From NCBI RefSeq assembly GCF_028401385.1, contig NZ_JAQOMR010000001.1, forward strand, positions 1,428,501-1,492,500: DNA of 64,000 nucleotides, read 5' to 3'. Source of the DNA: Marinicella algicola. Its GTDB lineage: Bacteria > Pseudomonadota > Gammaproteobacteria > Xanthomonadales > Marinicellaceae. Of this stretch, positions 43,185 through 52,036 are shown piece by piece. The first letter of the stretch is position 1; the number at the start of each line of letters is the position of its first letter. A program made the position numbers and the translations under genes. The notes under the pieces were generated by a model. That model had not been told where the DNA came from, did not search any database, and saw only the letters and a program-made list of their open reading frames with translations.

Positions 43185-44401
43185 ATGGAAGAGTTCCACA
43201 AGGTCAGGCGACTGCCGCCGTATGTTTTCGAACAGGTCAACCGTTTGAAAGCGAGCGCGCGAGCGGCGGGCGCCGATATTATCGACCTTGGCATGGGCAA
43301 TCCCGATCTTCCGACACCGCAATCTATCGTCGACAAGCTTTGCGAGGTCGTGCAGGATCCGCGCACTCACCGCTATTCGTCTTCCAAGGGGATTCCGGGT
43401 CTGAGACGCGCCCAGGCCGGTTACTATGCCCGTCGTTTCGGGGTGAAGCTCAATCCCGAGACGGAAATTGTCGCGACGCTCGGCTCCAAGGAGGGATTCG
43501 CCAACATGGCGCAGGCGATTACCGCGCCCGGCGATGTGATTCTCTGTCCGAACCCGACCTATCCGATCCATGCCTTCGGTTTCCTGATGGCCGGCGGCGT
43601 GATCCGTTCGATGTCGGTCGAGCCCGATGACAGTTTTTTCCGCCGCTTGAGCGCGCGGTGAAACACTCGATCCCGAAGCCATTGGCGCTGGTGATCAACT
43701 ATCCGTCCAACCCGACGGCGCATGTGGCAACGCTCGATTTCTACAAGGACGTGATCGCCTTCGCCAAAAAGCACGAGATCATCGTCTTGTCGGACCTTGC
43801 CTATTCGGAGATCTATTTCGACGGTGCGCCGCCGCCATCCGTTTTGCAGGTTCCTGGCGCAAAGGATGTCGCTGTCGAGTTCACGTCGATGTCGAAGACC
43901 TTCTCGATGCCGGGTTGGCGCATGGGCTTTGCTGTCGGCAATGAAAGGCTGATCTCGGCGCTGGCACGGGTGAAATCCTATCTCGACTACGGTGCTTTCA
44001 CGCCGATCCAGGTGGCTGCAACTCACGCTCTCAACAGCGATGGCGCGGATATCGAGGAGGTGCGCTCCACCTATCATAAGCGGCGCGATGTGATGGTCGA
44101 GAGTTTTGGCAAAGCCGGCTGGGTGGTCACGCCGCCGGCGGCCACAATGTTTGCCTGGGCGAAAATACCCGAGCCGTTTGCTGCGCTCGGCTCGCTCGAA
44201 TTCTCCAAGCTACTGGTCGAGAAGGCGGATGTCGCCGTCGCACCCGGCATCGGCTTTGGCGAACATGGTGATCAGTACGTCCGCATTGCGCTTGTTGAAA
44301 ACGAACATCGCATTCGCCAGGCCGCGCGTAATCTGAAGCGCTTCTTCGCCTCTGCCGACGTGACGCCAGACAACATCATTGCCCTCAACGCCCATCGCTA
44401 G
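43185..44401 (+). CDS. Class I/II aminotransferase (AlaC / LL-diaminopimelate aminotransferase-like)
   Basis: About 405 residues. PLP-dependent fold type I. IIDLGMGNPDLPTP near residue 36, NYPSNPTAHVA near 175, LSDLAYSEIYFDG near 205 and SMSKTFSMPGWRMGF near 235 (PLP lysine) are the expected blocks. Homologues are annotated both as alanine-forming AlaC and as LL-DAP aminotransferase. The frame breaks at CC 43640-43641; CCC restores DSFFPPLERAVKHS. RBS is AGAGGAAG. hom follows after 152 nt, which fits a role in Asp-family or alanine metabolism. Confidence 0.87.
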
Positions 44402-44553
44402 GCACGAATGTGGGCAGGGGGCTTTTGGTCTCCGGCCCGCTTCGCGAAATTTCCGCGGCCCGAATGTTTCATTTCACCGTGAAACAATCTAAATGAAGCG
44501 CGGGTGCGTGAAAGCGCCCCGAAATTGAAATTCTGGGCCAGTAGGAATACCCC

Positions 44554-45868
44554 ATGGCAGATGCCTTGAAAATCGGCGTCGCCGGTCTCGGGACCGTCGG
44601 CGCCTCGCTTGTGCGTATTATTCAGGATCGGCAGGAAAGTCTCGCCGTCGCCTGCGGACGTAGCATTGAGATTACCGCCGTTTCGGCGCGAAATCGAGAC
44701 AAGGACCGCGGACTGGACCTTACCGGCCCCATCTGGTTCGACGATCCGGTGGAGATGGCGAAAGATGCCGATATCGAGGTTCTGGTCGAGCTGATCGGCG
44801 GGGCTGACGGCGCCGCGCGTGCGACTGTGGAAACAGCACTTGAGCGTGGACTGCATGTGGTGACGGCCAACAAGGCGCTGCTGGCGGAAAGCGGCGTGGA
44901 ACTGGCGGCTGCAGCCGAGATCGAAGGGTCTTCTGTTGAATTTCGAGGCCGCCGTTGCCGGTGGTATTCCAGTAATCAAGGCGATGCGTGAATCGCTGAC
45001 AGGCAATACGATTTCCCGCGTCTACGGGATCATGAACGGCACCTGCAACTACATCCTGACCCGGATGGAGAAGGAGGGGCTATCCTTTGAGGACTGCCTG
45101 AAGGAGGCCCAGCGGCTGGGGTATGCCGAAGCCGATCCGACCTTCGATATCGAAGGCAATGATACGGCTCACAAGCTTGCCATCCTGACTGCACTGGCCT
45201 TTGGTTGCCAGATTTCCTGCGACGATATCTATCTCGAGGGTATCTCCAACATTACGCAGGAAGATATCCGTGCGGCGGCCGAACTCGGCTATCGTATCAA
45301 GCTTCTGGGTGTTGCACAGCGCACCGACGGCGGCATCGAACAGCGCGTTCACCCGACCATGGTGCCCCATGATACCGTCATTGCCCAGGTCGACGGCGTC
45401 ACCAATGCAGTGGCAATTGAATCCGACATCCTCGGCGACTTGCTGATGGTTGGTCCTGGTGCCGGCGGCGACGCCACCGCCTCCGCCGTGCTGGGCGATA
45501 TCGCCGATATTGCCAAGTCGCGTCCCGGCGTCCAGACGGTTGCCGCGCTCGGCCGCCCGGCAGCATCGCTTGAGCCCTACAAACGCGCGCGCATGCGCAG
45601 CCACGAGGGCGGCTATTTCATCCGCCTGCGCGTGGTCGACCGTATCGGCGTGATCGCCGCGATTGCCCGTAGGATGGCGGATAACCAGATCTCGCTTGAA
45701 TCCATCGTTCAGCATTCTGCCAATGGCAGCGAAGGCGCCCCGACTAAAACCATTATCATGGTCACCCATGCCACGACCGAATTGTCTGTTCGCAACGCCG
45801 TGGCCGCCATGGAAAGCGATGGCTACATCGTCGGCAAGCCGCAGGTGATCCGAATCGAGAAGCCGTAA
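44554..45868 (+). CDS. hom: Homoserine dehydrogenase
   Basis: About 437 residues. Reduces aspartate semialdehyde to homoserine on the way to Thr and Met. The NAD motif GVAGLGTVGASLV is near residue 8, ANKALLAE near 108, and GTCNYILTRM near 163 is the catalytic-domain block. A C-terminal ACT domain (VVDRIGVIAAIARRMADNQISLESI) near 360 is the usual Thr sensor. The frame breaks at GGG 44936-44938. Removing one G gives IEGLLLNFEAAVAGGIPVI at normal spacing, so this is a probable over-call. Confidence 0.94.
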
Positions 45869-46047
45869 CGACGGGTTCTCGATCGGTCTTCCGGGACCAA
45901 TTGCTCTGTTTTCGATATTTTTTCGCTAAAAAATCGCGTAAATTTCTTCTAAACTCTACCTTGCATTTATTCATGTAGGGTTCATTCTGGGTTGCCTAAT
46001 TGTCTCGGCGACAAAAGGTAACGCTTGGTGAGATTGTGGGAAGAAAA

Positions 46048-46209
46048 GTGAGATTTGATAGCTCTATCAGAGCCTATGGCGAGCCGGGCAAACGCGAACA
46101 GCAGCGGGTTCCTCATGGTCGCAAGAGGAACCTGGGACCGGTGGTCATCGTGCTCGCTGCGCTGATCTTCTGGGGCGGGTTAGCCGTTCTACTGTGGTAT
46201 CTGATCTGA
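46048..46209 (+). CDS. Possible small membrane protein
   Basis: 53 residues from GTG 46048, preceded by GGGAAG; the frame is open from TTG 46000. A basic N-terminal half leads to one strong hydrophobic segment (VVIVLAALIFWGGLAVLLWYLI) at the C-terminus, a tail-anchor-like layout. No family recognised. It lies in the 512-nt gap between hom and recJ. Nothing else is seen in the 179 nt before or the 171 nt after it. Confidence 0.35.
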   Translation: MRFDSSIRAYGEPGKREQQRVPHGRKRNLGPVVIVLAALIFWGGLAVLLWYLI

Positions 46210-46380
46210 AAGCTGCCGGCTCCGCCTGATTGCCCGTCCGATTTCGGTCTTGCTGGCAGTGGTGCCGAGAAATCCTGCTTCTGCAGGCCGTTTTTCGGCG
46301 GGCGGCAAACTTGATCATGACACCGATGCCCGAATGGCGCTAAACAGAGACCATGACACGCCCTCAGAGCATGATGCCAG

Positions 46381-48194
46381 ATGACGGATAATCCAGATAG
46401 CCGCAGAGCAGTACGGCCTGCTTTTTGGGTGTAGAACGATCGGCGCGTGAGCTGCGTTGGGTGCCGCGACTCGGACCGGCCGGGGAGAACAGAGCCCTCG
46501 CCATCGCACAGGGGCACGGGATCCCGGAATTGATTGCGCGGGTTCTGGCTGGTCGCGATGTCCCTGTTGATGCGGCCGCCGAATTTCTTGACCCCAGCTT
46601 GCGCCGGCTTATGCCGGATCCGTTCACGCTGACAGATTGCGAAACCGCCACCGGGCGCCTGCTCGAAGCGGTCCGACGCGGTGAGAAGGTTGCGGTTTTC
46701 GGCGATTATGACGTTGACGGCGCCTGTTCCACCGCTTTGATGTACCGATTTTTGCGGGCTTTCGGGCTCGATGTGGAAATCTATATTCCCGATCGTATTT
46801 TCGAAGGTTATGGCCCCAACCCGCAGGCAATCGGTGCACTGATCGATTCCGGCGCCCGGTTGATCGTGACGGTCGACTGCGGCTCTACCAGCCACGATTC
46901 GCTTTCTGTTGCCCGGGCGCGCGGTGTCGACGTTATTGTCATCGATCACCACCAGGTCGGCGTTGATCTGCCGGAGTGCGCGGCGCTGGTCAATCCGAAC
47001 AGAGAGGACGACCTTTCCGGACAAGGACATTTGTGCGCCGCCGGCGTGGTGTTTCTGGTTCTGGTTGCCACCTTGCGGGCGTTGCGGCAGTCCGGCGACA
47101 TGCGTGCCGGCAAGGTCGACCTGTTGTCGTGGCTGGACATCGTTGCACTTGCGACGGTGTGCGACGTGGTGCCGTTGAAGGGCCTGAACCGCGCCTATGT
47201 CGTCAAGGGACTGATCGTGGCGCGGACGCTCTCCAATCCGGGACTTGCGGCGCTCTTCAAGCGTGCAGGGCTTTCCGGACCGGTCGCGCCCTATCATTTC
47301 GGCTTTCTGATCGGCCCGAGGATCAATGCCGGCGGGCGTATCGGAGACGCGGCGCTCGGTAGCCGGCTTCTGACGGAGGATGACGCGGCAAAAGCCGAGG
47401 AAATCGCCGAAAGGCTCGATCAGCTCAATCGCGAACGCCAGGCCATCGAAGCAGCCATGCTGGAAGAGGCGGAAGCCGATGCCGTGGCCGAATTCGGTAC
47501 CGGTGCAGGTGTGGGTGTGATCGTCACCGCGCGCGAAGGCTGGCACCCGGGCATTGTCGGGCTTCTGGCCTCGCGCCTCAAGGACCGTTTCGCGCGTCCT
47601 GCTTTTGCGATTGCTTTTGACGCTAATGGCAAGGGCACCGGTTCCGGTCGCTCGATCGCCGGTTTCGATCTCGGGCGGATGGTCCGCGCGGCGGTGGATG
47701 AGGGCATTCTGGTCAAGGGTGGCGGACATGCCATGGCGGCAGGTCTGACGGTGCGTCGCGAGCGACTTTCCGCGCTCAGGGGCTTTTTCGAGGAGCGCGC
47801 GCGCGAAGCGGTTGAGGCACTTTCCGCTGATGCTGTGCTGAAGATCGACGGTGCGCTGAATGCCTCCGGCGCCACGCTGGACCTGATTGACCGGCTGGAG
47901 ACCGCCGGCCCCTATGGCTCGGGCCACCCGGCGCCGGTCTTTGTCGTGCCAGACCATAAAGTGCGTGATGTTCGCACGCTCGGCGCCGGTGGCCATGTGA
48001 AAGTCACCCTTGAAAGCGCAGAAGGAAGTCGTCTGGACGCCATAGCGTTCAGGGCTGCCGACAAACCTCTTGGGGAGGCGCTTCTGTCAGCGCGCGGGCG
48101 CAGGCTCAGCGTGGCCGGTTCGATCGCGGGGGATCACTGGCAGGGTCGACGCCGGGTGCAGCTTCGCATCATCGATTCGACGCAACCGCTTTAA
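46381..48194 (+). CDS. recJ: Single-stranded-DNA-specific exonuclease RecJ
   Basis: About 604 residues. The 5'-3' ssDNA exonuclease of DHH type: GDYDVDGACSTALMY near residue 103 (motif I), VTVDCGST near 163, VDVIVIDHHQVG near 182 (DHH), and the DHHA1-like region with KGGGHAMAAGLTV near 445. The frame breaks early at TTTTT 46422-46426; a sixth T joins MTDNPDSRRAVRPAFLGVERSARE, so ATG 46381 is the true start and the later TTG is not. Confidence 0.94.
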
Positions 48195-48444
48195 GGTTGC
48201 GCTTGAGCAATCCCGGCAAGCCGGTAGTCTTTCCTTCGTCGGTCCTGATTGTCGCGGCTGTGTTTTGCTGATGCAAAGTACAGGAGCGCAACAGACCGAA
48301 TGGCTGTGCAGGCTGGCCCGGAAGCCAACCATGCCGAAGGCTCTCTCTGATCAGTGTGTGGGGCAAAATTCCGCCGAAACCTGTTTGTTGGATGGGGAGG
48401 GGCATGCCGATGGATAAGGGTTGCTGCGGCGGGAAGAATTCTGT
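48195..48444. other. Gap between recJ and the etfB regulatory region, no gene seen
   Basis: About 250 nt of the 356-nt gap. Short open stretches exist on both strands, but none has a ribosome site, a recognisable family or a clean start. The palindromes before etfB begin at its end. Confidence 0.5.
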
Positions 48445-48480
48445 ATGACGTTAACGTCATTATTATGACGTATATGTAAT
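48445..48480. promoter_or_regulatory. Tandem palindromes upstream of etfBA (ACGT-N2-ACGT core)
   Basis: ATGACGTTAACGTCAT at 48445-48460 is a perfect 16-bp palindrome. A degenerate copy, ATGACGTATATGTAAT, lies at 48465-48480. Their centres are 20 bp apart, about two helical turns, so two dimers could bind on one face. They end 70 nt before the etfB ATG. The same core occurs before the acyl-CoA synthetase and fadL genes. Confidence 0.65.
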
Positions 48481-48550
48481 TATAGGTTCGACACAGGCGT
48501 GGCTGGGAGGAAGCGGCCCGCCCGTGCGCGCGAGAAGGAGGAGAACTGCG

Positions 48551-49311
48551 ATGAAGATACTGGTGCCCGTCAAGCGGGTGATTGACTACAACGTCAAGGC
48601 ACGGGTGAAACCCGATGGCTCCGGCGTTGATCTCGCCAATGTGAAAATGTCGATGAACCCTTTTGACGAGATCGCGCTGGAAGAGGCGATCAGGCAGAAG
48701 GAAAAAGGCGTTTGCAGTGAGGTTCTCGCGGTGTCCATCGGCGTCAAGCAGGCGCAGGAAACGCTGCGCACGGCGCTGGCCATGGGGGCCGATCGGGCGA
48801 TCCTGATTGTCGCTGCCGAAACGGTGGAAACCGATATTGAACCGCTCGCCGTCGCCAAACTTTTGAAAGCGGTGATTTCTGAAGAGGAGCCCGGTCTGGT
48901 GATTGCCGGAAAGCAGGCGATCGACAATGACATGAATGCCACCGGCCAGATGCTGGCGGCCCTGCTTGACTGGCCGCAGGCCGCTTTCGCTTCCGAAGTT
49001 GTGATCACGGATGGCAAGGCGAAGGTCACGCGCGAGGTTGATGGCGGATTGCAGACCATTTCGGTCAACCTTCCGGCGGTGGTGACTGCCGATTTGCGGC
49101 TGAACGAGCCGCGTTACGCCTCGCTGCCCAATATTATGAAGGCCAAAAGAAGCCGCTGGAGCAGAAAACACCGGAAGATTATGGTGTCGATATCAGCCCG
49201 CGTCTTGATGTGATTGCCACACGCGCCCCTGAGGAGCGCAAGGGCGGCGTCAAGGTTGCATCTGTTGATGAACTCATTGCAAAACTGAAAACGGAAGCGG
49301 GAGTTCTGTGA
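48551..49311 (+). CDS. etfB: Electron transfer flavoprotein beta subunit
   Basis: About 253 residues. With EtfA it takes electrons from acyl-CoA dehydrogenases to the quinone pool through [26 protein letters not shown] near residue 5, [12 protein letters not shown] near 35, [12 protein letters not shown] near 79 and [22 protein letters not shown] near 160 are family blocks. The frame breaks at AAAA 49145-49148; a fifth A restores [20 protein letters not shown]. Its TGA overlaps the etfA ATG. RBS is GAAGGAGGAG. Confidence 0.94.
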
Positions 49312-50236
49312 TGGCGATACTCGTTCTTGCTGAAACCAATGGTAAAACCCTGGTGCGCGATGCAACGGCCAAAGCGGTCAATGCGGTGTCCGGTCTTGGT
49401 GACGTGACGCTGCTGTGCGCGGGCGCCGGGCTTGGCGCTGCCGCCGAAGAGGCGGCAATGATCGAGGGGTTTCGAAAGTACTCGTGGCCGATCATGAGGC
49501 ACTCGGTCATCGTCTCGCCGAAGCCACCGCCGACCTGATTGTTTCTCTCGGCGATGGCTTTGACATGATCGTCGCGCCGGCAACCAGTGATGCGAAAAAC
49601 ATCCTGCCACGGGTGGCGGCATTGCTTGATGTGATGATCATTTCCGACGTCAGTGCCATCGCCGACGCGTCGACATTCGAGCGGCCGGTCTATGCGGGTA
49701 ATGCGATCCAGACGGTCAAAAGTCGAGATAGGATAAAAGTCCTGACGATCCGCACCTCCGGGTTTGAGGCGGCGGGCGATGGCACATCCGCGGCGGTTGA
49801 GGCTGTTTCCGTTGCTGCCGTCCCTGCGCCCTCCGAGTGGATCGAAGACAAGGTTGAGACCAGTGACCGGCCGGAGCTGACATCGGCGCGGGTTGTGGTC
49901 TCCGGTGGACGCGGCGTTGGCTCGGCGGCGCAATTCGAGGTGATCGAAAAGCTTGCCGGCAAGCTTGGTGCTGCGGTCGGCGCATCGCGGGCGGCGGTTG
50001 ATTCCGGCTTTGCGCCGAATGACTGGCAGGTCGGGCAGACCGGCAAGGTGGTCGCACCGGACCTCTACATCGCCTGCGGCATTTCCGGCGCCATCCAGCA
50101 TCTGGCGGGCATGAAGGATTCGAAGGTCATCGTCGCCATCAACAAGGATGAGGAGGCCCCGATCTTTCAGGTCGCCGATTACGGTCTTGTCGCCGATCTT
50201 TTCGATGCCGTTCCGGAACTGACCGACAAGCTCTGA
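49311..50236 (+). CDS. etfA: Electron transfer flavoprotein alpha subunit
   Basis: About 308 residues. The FAD-binding C-terminal domain shows [21 protein letters not shown] near 190 and [20 protein letters not shown] near 243, the standard EtfA motifs. The frame breaks at GGGG 49466-49469; a fifth G restores [21 protein letters not shown] 49311 is chosen over GTG 49308. It is coupled to etfB and followed by a stem-loop shared with the convergent gene. Confidence 0.94.
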
Positions 50237-50262
50237 TCTGTTCTTGCATGTGCGCGAAGAGG

Positions 50263-50286
50263 CGGGCGGCTTATCAAGGCCGCCCG
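50263..50286. terminator. Bidirectional stem-loop between etfA and nitronate monooxygenase
   Basis: CGGGCGGC and GCCGCCCG around an 8-nt loop, in the 57 nt between two convergent genes. It has no strong T run, so its strength is uncertain. Confidence 0.55.
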
Positions 50287-50293
50287 TTGATGT

Positions 50294-51226
50294 TCAGGCC
50301 TCTGCACAAAGACTGCCGCATGCGCTGCGATATTCCTGTTCCAGCCGATCGATGAGGTCCGCGACCTCAGGAAGATCGTCGATCGCGCCGATGCCCTGAC
50401 CGGCCGACCAGAGGTTTTTCCAGGCTTTTGTTTCGCTTTCCATGTTCATTCCGCAATGGGGTGGCAGGTGATCAGGGTCCAGCCCGGCGGCGATGATGCT
50501 GGGCTTCAGGAAATTGGCAGGGACACCCGAGATTTCGGGAGTGTAGAGGATATCGGCGGCGCGCCCTTCGATGATCATGCGTTTGTGACCTTCAGGCGCC
50601 AAAGCTTCGCGCGTGGCGATGAAACGGGTTCCGATATAAGCCAGATCAGCACCCAGTGCCGTTGCTGCGGCGACGTGCGCGCCGGTGGACATGGCGCCTG
50701 CCAGCGCAATCGTGCCACCAAAGAAGGACCGAATCTCCGGCACCAGCGCGAACGGGCTCATCACGCCTGCATGGCCACCGGCGCCTGCGCAAACGGCGAT
50801 AATCCCGTCAACGCCGGCTTCAGCCGCCTTTTCAGCGTGACGGCGGGTGGTGACATCATGAAACACCAACCCACCATAAGAATGCACGGCCTCGACCACA
50901 TCCTTCACTGCACCGAGCGAGGTGATTACCAAAGGCACTTTATGAGCAACGACCTGAGCGAGGTCGGCCTTAAGCCTGGTGTTCGACGGGTGCACGATCA
51001 GATTGACCCCGAAGGGCACGGGGTTTTCCAGGGCCGCAAGCCGTTCTTCGATATCGTTGAGCCAGCGAGCGAACGCATCGGTGGTTCTCTGGTTCAGTGC
51101 TGGAAATGTCCCGCAAATTCCCGCCTTGCAACAGGCGACGACTAGATCGGGGCCCGATGCCAGAAACATCGGGGCGGCGACTACAGGTAGTCGCAGACGT
51201 GGTCCGAGGCCGCTACTATTGTGCAT
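50294..51226 (-). CDS. Nitronate monooxygenase (2-nitropropane dioxygenase family)
   Basis: 310 residues, intact. An FMN-dependent TIM barrel: LPVVAAPMFLASGPDLVVAC near residue 13, the HDVTTRRHAEKAAEAGVDGI block near 120 and AVCAGAGGHAGVMSPFAL near 142, which holds the conserved histidine. Members oxidise alkyl nitronates such as propionate-3-nitronate, a toxin of fatty-acid-related metabolism. RBS AGGAGG precedes ATG 51226. It lies 1 nt after the thioesterase gene on the same strand, in the middle of a lipid-catabolism region. Confidence 0.88.
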   Translation of the reverse strand: MHNSSGLGPRLRLPVVAAPMFLASGPDLVVACCKAGICGTFPALNQRTTDAFARWLNDIEERLAALENPVPFGVNLIVHPSNTRLKADLAQVVAHKVPLVITSLGAVKDVVEAVHSYGGLVFHDVTTRRHAEKAAEAGVDGIIAVCAGAGGHAGVMSPFALVPEIRSFFGGTIALAGAMSTGAHVAAATALGADLAYIGTRFIATREALAPEGHKRMIIEGRAADILYTPEISGVPANFLKPSIIAAGLDPDHLPPHCGMNMESETKAWKNLWSAGQGIGAIDDLPEVADLIDRLEQEYRSACGSLCAEA

Positions 51227-51227
51227 T

Positions 51228-51854
51228 TCATTCTCCTCCTCTGCGATATGCTGTCTGTTCAGGGCTTCCAGCAGGTATCGGGTCAACGACGGCGCCTTGG
51301 GGCTGGTTCGCCAGGGCTTGCCGCTCTTTGGGAGAAAGCAGCATGAGGCAGGTCTCCAGCAGTGGCGGGCTCTCCGGCAGGGGCCCAAACGGGGCGAATA
51401 GCTCGGCGGTCCTGACCTTTTCCGATCCGGTGCCCGGCTTCAGCATGACCGCGCGGACAACGGCGGATGCGGCGAGCTCTCCCTTGAAGGGGCCTGAGGT
51501 TGCGACAATCCGGTGCTCCATAAAGAGGGACTGTTCTGTCCAGCCGCAGAGCTCAGTATCAACCTGAAACCGATGAAACACGCCAAGCGGTCGCCGGTAG
51601 CGGGCATTCACTCCCGTCAACACCGGCTGCCATTTGTTTTTCATCGTCAACTGTCCAAGGCCGGAGCGGAACAGCAAGTCCATCCGGCCGAGATCCATAA
51701 AGGCCAGATAGCGGCCATTATTGACATGCCGATTGAGGTCAAGGTCCTGCGGCCAGACCCTGAGTTCAATCGAGGATATGTCCTGCAGCGGTCGCAGTCG
51801 CGGGCGTGACTTCGATGCCAGCATCACTGTGAGCAACCGTCTCCATACATACAT
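51228..51854 (-). CDS. Hotdog-fold acyl-CoA thioesterase-like protein
   Basis: 208 residues. RVWPQDLDLNRHVNNGRYLAFMDLGRMDLL near residues 33-62 is the 4HBT catalytic region with DxNxHVNN, and a basic start MYVWRRLLTVMLASKSRPR precedes it, as in the THEM6-like group. It probably hydrolyses acyl-CoA; chain length unknown. The frame opens at TTG 51866, but ATG 51854 is preferred. Divergent from the acyl-CoA synthetase, so both could be read from the shared regulatory gap. Confidence 0.82.
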   Translation of the reverse strand: MYVWRRLLTVMLASKSRPRLRPLQDISSIELRVWPQDLDLNRHVNNGRYLAFMDLGRMDLLFRSGLGQLTMKNKWQPVLTGVNARYRRPLGVFHRFQVDTELCGWTEQSLFMEHRIVATSGPFKGELAASAVVRAVMLKPGTGSEKVRTAELFAPFGPLPESPPLLETCLMLLSPKERQALANQPQGAVVDPIPAGSPEQTAYRRGGE

Positions 51855-51910
51855 GGCGTGTTCCAATCATGCTTTCGTCGCGTTGAGGCCCATGGGTGCT
51901 TCGGTATTGA

Positions 51911-51954
51911 CTGACGTCAACGATTCCTCTTGAAAGAGATAACGTATACGTATA
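51911..51954. promoter_or_regulatory. ACGT-N2-ACGT sites in the thioesterase/acyl-CoA synthetase gap
   Basis: CTGACGTCAACGATTC at 51911-51926 is a degenerate site, and ATAACGTATACGTATA at 51939-51954 contains a perfect core ACGTATACGT (51942-51951). Their centres are 28 bp apart, in the 182-nt divergent gap. They share the architecture seen at etfB and fadL and may control both directions. Confidence 0.55.
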
Positions 51955-52036
51955 TTACGTATCCTATTAGTCATGTCGAGTAGATAAAGCCGGACGTAGC
52001 CTTGAGGAGGGATGCCCCGGCCAAATGGGAGGAGAC

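Noticed and set aside
44466..44485. Dyad TTTCACCGTGAAA upstream of hom as an operator
   Set aside because: Only a 5-bp perfect arm; no second copy found and no regulator nearby, so it is not above chance.
48195..48440. Possible small gene between recJ and etfB
   Set aside because: Short frames without ribosome site or family similarity; left as an empty gap.
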